Positions 34,566 through 45,978 of a stretch of DNA of 64,000 nucleotides are shown piece after piece. The DNA is from Cymbidium sinense (taxonomy: Eukaryota; Streptophyta; Magnoliopsida; Asparagales; Orchidaceae). Every line of letters starts with the position of its first letter. Positions within the stretch are counted from its first letter, which is position 1. Both the position numbers and the translations under genes were made by a program. Under the pieces are notes generated by a model. That model had not been told where the DNA came from, did no database searches, and saw only the letters and a program-made list of their open reading frames with translations. The stretch covers positions 145,759,643 through 145,823,642 of the forward strand of contig CM038217.1 in the NCBI GenBank assembly GCA_021442155.1, in the 5' to 3' direction.

Positions 34566-34588
34566 TATATATATATATATATATATAT
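34566..34588. repeat. (AT)n microsatellite, right side of the element B insertion
   Basis: The continuation of the AT run that ends at 24133, separated from it by element B. Confidence 0.9.
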
Positions 34589-35396
34589 TAATTGAAAGGT
34601 AATTAGATGTTCAATGTAATGACATAGTCCGTTGTCGGAGGTCAGTTAAGTCGGCGTTAAATTGAGTCCATTTCGCTCAAAATATGTCCGCCTTGACGAT
34701 TTTCATCTGATCAATTGAGTACAGTCTTACTTATTAGATTTTGATGTTTCAAAGCCAATAACGATCAATTTCATGAACGGAGGTCGTTTGACTTGCATCG
34801 GTGCTTCCTGACTTAAATATACTTGCAAGCATATTAACGACTCAAAAACTTGATCAGTTGATCATTAAGTTGTCCAATATTTATATTCTGACTAGTTTCG
34901 ATGTGATGAATGCAATGGCGAAGTCCGTTTATAGATCGGATGTCGTTTCGATCATTTTCGGTGACATCCAGTGCATTTTTGAGTTTCGATTTGTGCGCTG
35001 CCACTGCTGATTATTCAACATTTGCACAGACTTGGCCGAATTAAGCGTGAATAATCTTATTTGATAGTTTTTGATGTTTCGAAGCTAACAGTGTGATCAG
35101 TTTCACAAACGGAGGTCATTTTATCATCATCGCAGCTTCCTGACTCTGATATGCGCGTCGACATATTGATAGCTCGAGCGCTTAATCGATTGCTCATTAG
35201 ATTTTGTAATATTTATATTATGATCAATTTCGAAGTTCTGAATGTGACAGTGAAGTCAATTCATTGATCGGAGGTCGTTTTGACCATTTTCGGTGACGTC
35301 CAGTGCGTTTTGAGCTCCGATTTGCACACTGCCACCTCCGAAGTCCATGATTTGTAAGCTTGACTTTGACTTATGACACACATATGAAGGTTAACA
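34571..35396 (-). repeat. 3' LTR of element C, part 2 (right of the element B insertion)
   Basis: It matches 49430-50136, for example GTTGTCGGAGGTCAGTT...GTCGGCGT, then CGGAGGTCGTTT and GTGACATCCAGTGCATTTTGAG. It contains two internally similar halves of about 400 bp, starting near 34620 and 35010. It ends CATATGAAGGTTAACA at 35396 where the other copy has CATATAGAGGTCAACA. Confidence 0.85.
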
Positions 35397-35450
35397 AATG
35401 TGATTCGCGCATGAAGCGAGTCATGTTTGTTGAAAACTGGTTGACTTTTT

Positions 35451-35500
35451 TGTTTTCTTCTTCTACCCTCTCCCCATCTTTCTTCTCCTTTTTTTCACTT
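35451..35500 (-). other. Purine-rich tract near the 3' LTR of element C
   Basis: Read on the minus strand it is nearly all purine (AAAAAAAGGAGAAGAAAGAT and then GGGGAGAGGG). It lies about 55 bases inside the 3' LTR boundary and is a candidate second polypurine tract. On the plus strand it is the pyrimidine-rich leader or intron sequence before the antisense gene. Confidence 0.4.
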
Positions 35501-35590
35501 CTTGTTATTGTGTCTTGAGAACTGGTGGACATACTTGATTATACTGTTATTTAAATTTTTATGTAACATTTCTCTTATCGTTTGGCAGGA

Positions 35591-38155
35591 GAATGTTTAG
35601 CTAGAGGAGACCTAATGATCTGTCACCTGATGAGCCTAGCGAGGAGGCTATCTGGTCGAAAATTGACGGACATGATCCTCGTGGAGATGTTGATATCAGG
35701 GATAGGATTGACGGCCTGCTTGATATGCGTGATTTTACCAGGGCTTCTTTACACGCTCTTCCATACTCCCTGATTGTACTTTGGATTCCTTTGCTTTTGA
35801 GGATCCTACAAACTAGGTAGCTACCCTTAAGCAGAAGTGTGGTGACTACAATCTTTTGGATAACACAATAGCTTGAGAGTTTGGATATGTGATGACACTT
35901 CTTTGAGCCGACGAGACAGTCTAGACTCTTGAGCCAACGTAAGCTACAATCGGGCTCACTAGACCTACTTCGGGCTTCCTATATTGGGATTCCTACTCTT
36001 CCTCGTGAATATGTCCCATGGGCTAGGTATATTCTACAGGCTCATAAAGATACTTTACGGACAGCTGGCGTTTATGAGGCAGTATATGCACCTTTATTTG
36101 ACTTTGTCGGTATGTCTTCTTCTTGGGCTCGTGGAGTAGTAGAGTTCTGGGATCATAGTAGTAACACTTGCTGGATTGACCCGGAGGAGTTGATAGTCAC
36201 TCTTTTGGACTTACAGGTTGTGTCGGGTCTACCCGTATTTGATTATCGTTATGAGGAGTGCGTTCCACCTGATGGGAGTTATTTCGTAGGCAGCCTTCAG
36301 ATGATTATGATCAACAAGGTAGGCTAGCTATGCCTTCTGTTTATATTGATCTCACGACCACTATCACCGGACCTGGTCTCGGGGCATTATAATGATCACG
36401 AAGTCGCGTACATTGTGAGTACAGGATTGAGCTTCTTGCGATTATGCTCTATCCGAGGGAGACCAGAAGACTACATGACCCTTTTCGACAGTGTCCAAGG
36501 TAGCATTATTCACAGGAGACCACTTGAGCTATTTTACCACCGAAATAATTTCTCCAAAGACTATCTGATTGAGCAATGATCTCGTTTCAGTCGATTTTAT
36601 AGTGACATGGCTCGCATTTTTATACTGCTTACCCTTAACCTCGATAGTGGATTGATCTTGTTGACAGCCTTGATGAGAATGAGATTCTCGCTTCATGGTC
36701 GCCTGATATCGAGAGTAGCTAGTACCTTTTCAAAGATATGCCCATGATGGTTATGTTATCGCTTTGCGCTTATTATAGAGGGCTATCACTTAACCGAAGC
36801 TGCAAATACAATTTGGTTTCTTCAACATGTACGGGCCACTCATCCCCGAGTGGATTTTGTGAGGATCGAACGATTCCCTTGAGGCACGCATTTTGCTACT
36901 TCAACCGCTTCTGATTTATTGAAGGCTTGGTATCGGTGCTTATTTTCGATAACCCTCCACTGTGGTTGCAATGGGAGTTAGTTATACTTACCTCACTTGG
37001 GTATTGCTATCTTTTGGCCCTTTTCTAGAGTGTGGTTCTAGGAGATATGAACGCAGGATGAGGTCTTTAGGCGTTCCTCGAGATCAGAGGGCCCATCGTC
37101 AGTTACCATTAGCAAGAGATTATATCGCTAGAGGTATAATCACTATTCTCCTCTCTTTTAATACTTTTGTCCTCTTTGTCCTCTTTTTTTTATCAAAATA
37201 TGCTTAGTGCGTCTGATACTCTAATTTGATTTTTTGACAGATGCACCAGTTGGCGAACAGGTCAGGGCTAAGGATACCACTTCTCATGGCAGAGTTAAAG
37301 CTAGGGATCCTGCTCCTAGCTACACTGATGTTTCTTCACCAGCTCGCAGATGTAAGTGTAGCCAACCTACAGAGACTGTGCGGGTTTCGATTGATTGTTC
37401 CAAGTCTGCCTCCACAACCGTTTATAACTTCTGATGAAGCGCCAGAGGTGTCAAGCAGCACTGAGGATGTTATTGAGGATTCCAGAGTTGGACTGTCACA
37501 CGTGTCGACCTTTGATACTATCAATTTCGATGTTATTACTCCTCCGTGGAGACACTTTTCTCTACTAAGCCTGACTCCGTCCCTTGTCATGGGGAGACTT
37601 CTGAGATGAGAGACCTCGTTCCTAGCAAGGCCTCTGTTGAGCCAGAGCATAACCTTGGAGTTTATCAGATAGTGAGGGTCTCCGAGGATTATATGGCTTA
37701 CGATACTCCAGTTCAGTCGAATTCATCATGTTCATGTACTTTCTCCCTCTCTTTATTTATTTAATTTTATTAACTGCACTTCTTTACATCTGCTTCGTGC
37801 TAATTATTTTCATTTGTTCGCTGTAGTGCCTGATGTAGGTTATGAGTCTGAGATCTACCATCGACATCCCTATAGGTCGAATCAACATGATAGGAGCATA
37901 CAGGATTGCGGCTTGGTGTTTTTGAGGGACGTGGTTTCTCGGATTACCTTAGACTCACCAAAGTCACTAGACAACTTCACATCTTATGCGAACACGACTT
38001 TGGACCTTTTAGCTCATACTGGCTTGGAGGAACAGGCTCTCAGGTATCTGGAGACTCTTTATAGAGACATAGAGTTCTTAATCCACCGGATGAGATCACC
38101 AAGATTGTCGCTTCTAGCATTTTACCGAGAGGAGCGTGTCGCTTCAGGAGGCTGA
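35591..38155 (+). pseudogene. Antisense plant-mobile-domain (aminotransferase-like) gene of element C, with introns, degraded
   Basis: It lies opposite to the pol of element C. The first coding segment starts after an acceptor-like TTATCGTTTGGCAG at 35589 and has an amber stop four codons in. The segment at 35929-36327 reads ILQAHKDTLRTAGVYEAVYA, then WIDPEELIVTLLDLQVVSGL, the signature of the plant mobile domain (PF10536-type, ...L.DL.VVGGLP...). Related blocks follow at 36346-36579 and 36962-37133. Two small introns are supported: 37134-37240 (GT...GACAG) and about 37736-37826 (GT...CTGTAG). Both join frames in phase 1. The last segment reads LDSPKSLDNFTSYANTTLDL (37814-38155). Stops and frameshifts occur at 35600, near 36330 and near 37434. 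Plant mobile domain proteins occur as host nuclear proteins and as cargo of transposons; here the context says cargo. Confidence 0.78.
37134..37240 (+). other. Predicted intron in the antisense gene of element C
   Basis: The donor is CTAGAG/GTATAA and the acceptor is TTTTTTGACAG/ATGCA, 107 bp, with a T-rich interior. Exon ends leave one base on the left and need two on the right, giving a continuous Asp codon (g/at) into DAPVGEQVRAKDTT. Phase agreement supports a real intron. Confidence 0.65.
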
Positions 38156-38459
38156 CCGGCATGATGATGAGTCCGAAGAGAGTGTCAAGGCTCTATGACA
38201 TGACCGTCAGAGTTCGCTAAATGCTTCGAGTTAGACATTGATGCCGATCAAAGAGCAAGTTGAGCAGACGAAGAGCTCAGCTATAGCAGAGCGGCAGCTG
38301 CTACTAGTTACGTCATTGGGCTATGGTAGATGCTGAGGATGCTTTGGTTAGAGTTATTGATGCTTTACAGTTGACTGAGTGTGAGCAGCCATCTTTAATA
38401 GCTTATTTAGCGTAGCTTCAGGAGTTATAGTCTAGGCTCCCATGATGTAGTTTACTTTT

Positions 38460-40760
38460 TTTTATTATATATCATCTATCCTCTTATTGTATTAGTGGAT
38501 GTCAGTGTTCCTTTGTTACTTCTGCACTTTTGTGCTTTTGTGGATTTGATGAGAAGATCAGCTTTGATTTGTGCTCTGGGCTTGATTTGTATGCTTTGTG
38601 CTTTGGGTTTAATTTATGTGCTAGCTACAAAACTTGGATCATTTCAGCTTTGACTGTAATAGTTCACGGAGCTTTTGATAGATTTTGTCATTAATATAAT
38701 GCTTCATTTAGGACATGCTAAATGACGGGATTGACCAGTTTGTTAGAATCGACTTGTCGGATTAATAAGAGTTCTTACACCATCTACTATCTGCTTCAAT
38801 GGCTTTGCTGAAGATCTCTCTCTTTTATGTCATTACAGATTTGAGTTTCCTCTAACCCTAGCTTCGTGCTTGGTTGGGTTTGATGGAGGAATTGATTTAT
38901 TTATTTTGATGAAGGATTCCACTGGGGAATTAGTTTATTCGTGTTTGGTAGGATTTGAAATTCCTTCTGTCTTAGCTTTGATCTTGACGAACTTGATGAA
39001 GGACTGACCTAATTTGTCCTTATTGACTTCTTAGGAAGTGTATGCACTCCATGAATCCTGTGCTTGCTGCCTTGACAAATTTGCTGGAGGGTACATACAG
39101 ATGACCTAGCTTTTCAGCTTATATATGATCAATGTTGAGTTATTAGTCTAGCAACGAGTGCTTTAATAGACTAAATAACCACAAAATTTTTTAGTTCGAC
39201 CATCAACTTTGTATGAACTATGGAATTGCTTCCTCAGTCCTATACTTTCTGCTTTGATGAATTTGATGAGGAGATTGGTTTTAATATGTGTTTTGAGCTT
39301 GATCAGATCATTTGAGAATAAATTGAGATATCACCATACAGGTAATATATATATTGATTTGAGGTAGCTCTGAATTGAGCGTTTCCTCGGATTTTCTTGA
39401 TCTATCGATCAAGTAGAGAGATCTCTTGGATCCTGGTTGCTTGTAATCACTAAGTTGGATTTGGTTTGAGATTGAACAACTATCGTCATTGAACTGACGA
39501 GCGGAGGCTTTTTCATTGTGGCCTTTTCTTACGGCTTGTTGAGTGAGGAGAGCGTCAGCAACTCGACCATATTTGAGCTTGTTGAGTTCGACCTTTAGAA
39601 CCTACTCGAGTCTTCGACTTAAGTTATAGTGGGTTGGTGATTTTGTCATCAGACTGACGAATGAGGGCTCTTTCACTGCGGCCTTTATCTTGTGACTTGT
39701 TGAGTGAGAAGAGCGTCAATAACTCGACCATTTGTGGGCTTGTTGAGTCTGACTTTTAGAACCCATCCGTGTCTTAGACTTTAGGATGTAAAGGTTGATA
39801 TTTTTCCAACTTAATTGATTGAAGCTTCCAAAATTGAGAGTTCTCTAACTTGATCTCCAAAATTTGGCAAATCTGGGAGATAAAATTTTAACATTTGGGG
39901 TTATCTTTTCATGCGTAGAAATAGATTCTTTTTGTTCCTACAAGAGCATGCAACTTAACAGTAACAATTATGGATATATTCAAGAATTTCGGTGTAAAGC
40001 TCGATGTCGAACTGAATAAGAATATATTCGAGAATCTCATCTTATAACACGACGTCAACTCAAATAAACTTAACTTAGACTAAAAAAATGCCCCCTGTCT
40101 TGCAGGGGGGATTCTAAAGTGCATTTAGGAGAATTTTCAAGAAAAATACACAAATACATCAATATTTGAATTGATATACTCTAAAGGAGATTTTAACATA
40201 CAACATTGATTTCATCTATATATAAAAATCTAAAAATGTCCCCTATGTAACAAGGGAATTTTCATGTAAAAGTTTTTCACCTAGAGTATGTTTATTTAGA
40301 GATCTCGGCATGAAGCACGATGTCGACCGAAATAGATATATTAAAAAATGCCCCCTTTGTAATAGGAAAATTTTCATGGAAAAAATTTTCATCTGAAGTG
40401 AGTATATTTATTTAAGGATCGTCATAAAGCACGATATCGAGCTAAATAGATATAAGAAAAAATGCCCCTTGTGTAACAGGAGAATTTTCACGAAAAATTT
40501 TTTCATATGAAGCGAGTATATTTATTTAGAGATCTCGACATGAAGCACAATATCGACCTAAATAGATATACTAAAAAATGCCCCCTGTGTAATAAGAGAA
40601 TTTTCGCAGAAAAATTTTCATCTGAAGTGAGTATATTTATTTAAGGATCTCAGCATGAAACATGATGTCGACCTAAATAGATATACTAAAAAAAATGCCC
40701 CTGTCTTACATGAGGATTTCTACTACACCTAGACAATGTGGTCATCATGTTTCATACTTT
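38460..40760. other. Non-coding region between the antisense gene and pol of element C
   Basis: No coding domain is seen. From 38500 to 39800 there are loosely repeated words such as GACGAACTTGATGAAGGA and TTGCTTTGATGAATTTGATG and a duplicated segment: TGACGAGCGGAGGCTTTTTC near 39500 and TGACGAATGAGGGCTCTTTC near 39655, each followed by a GTTGAGTGAGRAGAGCGTCA segment. The rest is the tandem array at 40080-40715. Confidence 0.6.
40080..40715. repeat. Tandem array in element C, about 6 units of 110-120 bp
   Basis: Each unit carries AAAAAATGCCCCCTGTGTAA, then an AGGRGAATTTTC word, TTTTCATCTGAAGTGAGTAT, TTATTTAAGGATCTC and a GCACGATGTCGACCTAAATA-like word. Units start near 40088, 40236, 40347, 40463, 40577 and 40696, and the first is diverged. 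It occupies the same place as the arrays of elements A and B but has an unrelated sequence. Confidence 0.88.
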
Positions 40761-40768
40761 TTCAAGTA

Positions 40769-41230
40769 TCAACCATTAATTGGCAGCATTGATTTTTCAC
40801 CTTTTAGGTCAATGAGTTGGTATGCCCCTCCTTGATACACTTTTTCAATGACAAAAGGGCCCCCCCAATTAGGCTCAAATTTGCCACCAAATTTTTTATT
40901 AGGAATAATTGGTCTTCTCAGCACTAGGACCAATTCTTCTTTTTGAAAAGCTTGAGGATGCATCATATGATTGAATGCTTTGGACATCCTCGCTTGGTAC
41001 ATTTCTAAATCTTGCTGAGCTTGGAGCCTAATTTCATTAAGCTCGTCAAGCTCTTCCATTTGTAGATGGACATTCTTATCTTGAGTGAGATTGTGTCAAA
41101 TAACTGCTAGGAATGAAAGTAATTCAATTTCAAGTGGCAAGACTGCTTCAGCTCCAAATACTTTGGCAAAAGGAGTGGATTTTATGGGAGTACAGTCAAG
41201 ATGTTACATCATTGTCTTTCTTTAAGGTAG
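40769..41230 (-). pseudogene. Integrase C-terminus of element C
   Basis: The minus-strand frame 41059-40769 reads ELDELNEIRLQAQQDLEMYQ, then KEELVLVLRRPI, FEPNWGGPFVIEKVYQGGAY and LPING, the conserved end of Ty3/gypsy integrase in the Ogre/Tat group. Just upstream, near 41200-41120, another frame reads TPFAKVFGAEAVLPLEIE, the preceding integrase block. The catalytic core, RNase H and RT are absent between here and the primer-binding site, so most of pol has been deleted. Confidence 0.85.
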
Positions 41231-42780
41231 TCTCACTTTGAGGCTTTGGCCTCCAAATTTACTTACCTATTTGTCGGGACCTGACGACAAATTCTTGGAC
41301 TTGTGGTCCAAGTGTCACGCCTCGATGCTCACCATGCAGGACTTGAATTAGTAGACATTTTGTCAGAGTTGTAGGATGATGTCTCCTTGGAGGAGTAACT
41401 CTAGCCTCCCTGATGACAGGACTTTGATATTTTATTTTCACCGATCATTTCTCATTCATAACTTTGAGGACTCGATGCACTCTTACATATAGAGCTTCGA
41501 GTTTCCTCACTAGAGAAGTTGAAATCTGACATTGTTAGGTCTAGAATGACTGTTTGATTTGACCAGTAGAGCTGTTTCGCTTTGCCCTAAGTTGTCGAAC
41601 CTATTATGGGTTGGAGCACTCGCTTCTGGTTCCACAACTGGTTGTACAATATTCTACTTAAACAATAGTTGTTGAGCATGCAATTTAGCATTTCTTTTTT
41701 TTTTTTGCTGTCTCTAGGTTAGCTTGCTTCCAGATGAAGACGCTATTGTGCTGCGACTTCTTATCGAGGCATTGGCCTCTATATTTATTTTTATTTCTAT
41801 CGGGACCTTTCGATAATGGATTCCCGAACAAGCGGTTTAGGTGTCACACCCCGATGCTCACTGTGTATAAATTGTTTAGAATGGTCCTGAGCTCTTACTA
41901 CCACTGATTGTAGCTTTTGTAGTGGAGCATTTTTGACATCTTTGATAATTGACATTGATATCTGTTCTTCATAAGATATTTTTCGTTAACAACTTTCAAA
42001 ACTCTATGTGCTTGAGTAGATAGAGTTTCATGTTGTTTCTTTAGAAAGGTTGAAACTGACTGCTATTGAGCCCAAAAATACCATTTAAAATCACCAATAG
42101 AGCTATTCCTTTTCACCCATCTCAAAATTTTCAAATTTATTGTAGGGTAGAAATACTCGCTTTTAGTTGTAAGGTTGGTTGTATGACTTGTGATTCAGAC
42201 AACAACTACTGAGCTCGTAGTTTAGTTTCTTATCCTTTGCCTTCTACTCAATTTTTCTTGAAGAGGAGGCACATCATACCTTCTAGTAAAAGGTTCAACC
42301 CAGTTATTACATTCACATGTATGACTAAAACTTTCTTCCCAGTGAAAGTTCTCTTCATATATGACGCCTCAAAAAGGAATCAATCTTTCAAGTACAAAGG
42401 CTCTCTTTTGAGGAACCTCAGTAGCAGTAGTGTCCATTTCAATTGTCCTCCTCTATTGCACAAGTTAGTATGTACAATATGCAAATGCTTTAGGTGGAGG
42501 ATTATTTGTAATAGTGATGACTGGGAAGTCTACACTACTAAATTGAATGGTAGCTTCAACATCTTTAGTATTGACATAGGCTGGCCAGGATGATGTTGGC
42601 TCGACTTGGATGATGAGCAGTGTTATGAAGATTCATCGATATAAAAATAAGCAGATTAGTCATAATGACATAATTAGCTTATATTTAGTTTCGTTGATAA
42701 TTGATTTTACATTTCAATTTTTATCATGCTTTACTGCTACTATAGCTCAAATTCGACTAACCAAAGATGGAAAGAAAATC
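41231..42780 (-). pseudogene. Remnant of the 5' internal region (gag side) of element C
   Basis: Minus-strand frames show two related blocks: HRVLKVMNEK...KIKYQSPVI followed by EHRGVTLGPQVQEF (about 41540-41259), and HRVLKVVNEK with LYTVSIGV-like sequence (about 42060-41800). They form a diverged tandem duplication of roughly 540 bp. Nearer the primer-binding site a frame reads DVEATIQFSSVDFPVITITN (about 42570-42510). I suspect the gag-to-protease linker of an Ogre-type element, but no zinc knuckle or protease motif was seen. Confidence 0.45.
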
Positions 42781-42799
42781 CTGTCCCCAGCGGAGTCGC
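42781..42799 (-). other. Primer-binding site of element C
   Basis: On the minus strand TGGCGACTCCGCTGGGGAC lies eight bases after the end of the 5' LTR (...GGAGCCCACA). It starts with TGG, as expected for pairing to the CCA end of a tRNA. Ogre/Tat-type plant elements use sites of this form, attributed to a tRNA-Arg, though I cannot check which tRNA here. Confidence 0.75.
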
Positions 42800-42807
42800 C
42801 AGAAATT

Positions 42808-45800
42808 TGTGGGCTCCGAAAACTCATCACTGACCTCTCGCCAAATTGTTTGATATTGAAAAGAGTATGGTTTAAAAGGTCGGTGTAATTTTTAGAAGGT
42901 AAATGGAATAGTAGATAAGACACTACCCAAAGATTTCACCCTCATTTTACGAGGACATTAGATCTGATTCTAGGTTTCTTATAAGCGCAAGCCCCTATAG
43001 TTAATTACCCCTCCTAGTAAGTGAGAGAGAACTATCGATTAAGAGATGGTTCTAGGTTTCTTATAAGCGCAAGCCCCTATAGTTAATTACCCCTCCTAGT
43101 AAGTAGAGAAGAAGGTTTTAAATCGCAATCGTGCGTAAGAAGAAGATATGGAGTTTAATTTAAGATTATGAAATTCATCATTTCGCCTTTCCGAGTGGTT
43201 GGGGAATGATGATGCCCGATCTAGATCCCATTGTTAGTCATCTCTCGCGGTCCAGTACATGAGGAGGAATGACCCAACTGAGAAGGATCCTCATCAACAC
43301 ATGACGGAGAAATCTTGTACTTGGGGTGGTGTTTATCTAAGGAGACAATCTTAAGTCTATCTTAGGCAGAGGGTTGTTTTCAGTATACCCTATGATTCAC
43401 AACTCAAAGGGCAGAGCCATTGGGGAGCATACGGGCTACAACATGATTGTAATATAATGGAGCTTAATTGGCCAAACCACCCGATCAGAGGACTCTTATC
43501 GTAATTGCTTCATCTGTGGAGCTTACTGGCCAATCCATACAGTCAGAGTACACGGGCCACGTCCTTACTCACGTGAGATTGATTAAGAGTGAATATAGTT
43601 GAACACTTGATTTGACATTGACTCATTTGTGAGTTAGACTTTTTTAATTTGTTATCCCTCACAAATAATTGCGGAAGGTGGATAGATTGAATTCGATTTA
43701 AATTTTTAATGATAGAATTCCATTTAAGCAGTTTCAGATTGCTATTTGAAAATTGATTAATTAGAATATGTTTAAGAGCTTTAGATCATGTCAACTCTGT
43801 TTAGTTGCTAACATAAGATTAGATCTACTATCACCTGATAGAATCAGTTTCTCAGATATTTCACTAATTTGAAACTCTTATTATAGGTTTTTAGATTTTG
43901 TTAACCCAGACTTAGTCCTAAGATTAAACCGAGAAGCAACCCGCGCAGCATCCTCGGACACTTGAATTTAAACATTCAGCGTAGTATCGGGGCCCATCCA
44001 GGTGTATAGTAATTTCAGGTAATTTTATGTTTGAATTATGATATTGATTTTATTTTTTTTTTTTTTTATTCCAATTTAGCCTGCGCAATCTTTTTAGACA
44101 TTAAATTTTGCACTTGAAATCTCTATGTCCGAGCACATGCAGGAATTTATAATTTTAGATAATTTCACTTAATTAATGGTTTCGTTGATTTTAAAATTCA
44201 TAATTAGAGTGAAATTTCTTAAGTTTTGATTAAAAGAAGCCCTATGATTTTTGTTGATTTTGATTTAGTATCGCCTTCTGTCTGCTTGTACAAAGGGTTG
44301 CAGATCCGGTGGCGTTATTTTTTTGTTTTGAAGCAACAGGTTCAAAGGATAATTTAGTTTGTTATTTTAAGAAGAAGATTTACTCCTTGAAGTAATTCTC
44401 ATTTTCTCCCTCTTTTTCTTTTGAAATCAATCCACTCACTACCTCTTCTAATTTCTATAAATACGGCCAAGAGGGAGTCTCCTATTCTATTCCATTTGTT
44501 TGAAAGGTTGGAGTTAGGACATTTGAAAGGGAGCCGTTAGAAACTTTAGTGGGCTTTCAACTCTGCTTAGATAAATTTCGTAAGTGCTTTTCACCATTCT
44601 TTTTATTTTATTTTACTTTTATGTTTGTCATATGTCATTTTACTTTTCCCCCTTTTTTGTTTGACTCTTTAGTTTAAAATTAGTTGCAGGATTCCTTACT
44701 TAGCGTTCTTAAGTCAGTTCATTTCACTCTCTCCTTTTTCTAAGTCAAAAGATTTGACGCAATTTTGGCGACCGGCGTCATCCCGTATGCATCAAAGGTA
44801 TTTTTACTCAGATGCTCTCGAAACGATGTCTTCCGATCTTACTAGATTTTTCATCTCGCCCTCTTAGGCACGAGGAGGCCTTTAAACCTGAAAAAGACAA
44901 AGGCAATATATATTCATTTTTCCCTTTTTTTAAGTCTAGAATTATACAAAATCTTGGAAGCATATTTTGTCTAGGGGAGCGATATCTAATGGATGTTGGC
45001 TTACTCTTATGCCTCTTGGCGTAGCGACGGTCTTGTGACACAACGATTTTCATCCGTCGCCTCTCAACACGAGGGCCTTCAAACAAAAGAAATACAATCA
45101 TGTATATATATATTATCCATATTCATAGATCCACATGTTCTGACTCATTTTAGCGCTAGCAATGCTCAAGTGAAGGTTGGGTATCAAAACCAAGAAGAAC
45201 AAGTCTCTTGGTGCTTCTCCGGTGGCGAGGTGAGAGGGTAACGAAGAATGCGATGCCAAAAAATCGAAAGCCTTGACGATGTTCTTCCTCAATTTGGCAA
45301 GTAAAAGGGAAGGATAAAGTGAGCAAAGAAGAAGATCTGGCGTGTTACCCGGGTTTCTGATGAAGTGAAAATTAGACGGGTTATGTAAAGAATGTGATGC
45401 TGAAAATTGAAAGAAGAATTCACCGCTTGACGATGTTCTTCCCCGGTTTGTGGTGAAGCAAAAACTGAATGGGTTCGGGCTGCGGGAAGAGGAGCAGACA
45501 GCGGAACAGTGGCACATGGGTCGGACAACGGGTTGGCGGGATGGAGGGACGGGTCGGATGCTTGCGGGACGGGCTATGCGGGACGGGCCGGTTTTGCGGA
45601 GGATTTGTGGGAAGAAGGGGCGGAGCAGGCTGCGATGCGTCAGCTAGAGTGGAGGCGGGCCGGAGCGCGGATGGAACAGAGCACGGGCTGGAGTGGGAAG
45701 CGGGTCGGATTTGCGGAACGGACCTGCAGCAGGTCGGATTTGCGGAACGGACCTGCGGCAGGTTAGATTTGCGGAACGGCGGGATTTGCGGGATAGCGCG

Positions 45801-45978
45801 GGTGCGACGGGCAGGATGCTGGTTTGGAACGGCAGCGGGTTGGCGGGCCGGGGAACGGCGTGGGATCGCGGCACGTGCGGATGCGCTAGAGAGGGCCGTG
45901 CGGAGGGATGCGAGACGCGCGGGCTGCGACGTAGCGGTGGCAGGCCGCTCGGAGGCGGGATCGAAGGTGTGGTGCAGC
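42808..45978 (-). repeat. 5' LTR of element C, part 1
   Basis: It matches 20778-23260 of the other LTR. It carries a private tandem duplication, TTCTAGGTTTCTTATAAGCG and following bases at 42968-43022 and again at 43050-43104, which is single in the other LTR. A TATAAATA lies on the plus strand at about 44457-44464, that is, antisense to the element. The part at 45450-45978 is very GC-rich, with TTTGCGGAACGGACCTGC repeated three times near 45703-45775. Long open frames there (45469-45981 and others) are artefacts of GC-rich repeats. Confidence 0.85.

Noticed and set aside
35591..38155. Plant-mobile-domain gene as a free-standing host gene
   Set aside because: It lies between the LTRs of element C in the slot where element B carries its own antisense gene, and is degraded. 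A host gene captured by chance cannot be fully excluded.
35397..42807. Element C read as plus-oriented, with the plant-mobile-domain gene as its first ORF
   Set aside because: The primer-binding site and the integrase end are both on the minus strand, so the plus-strand gene is antisense.
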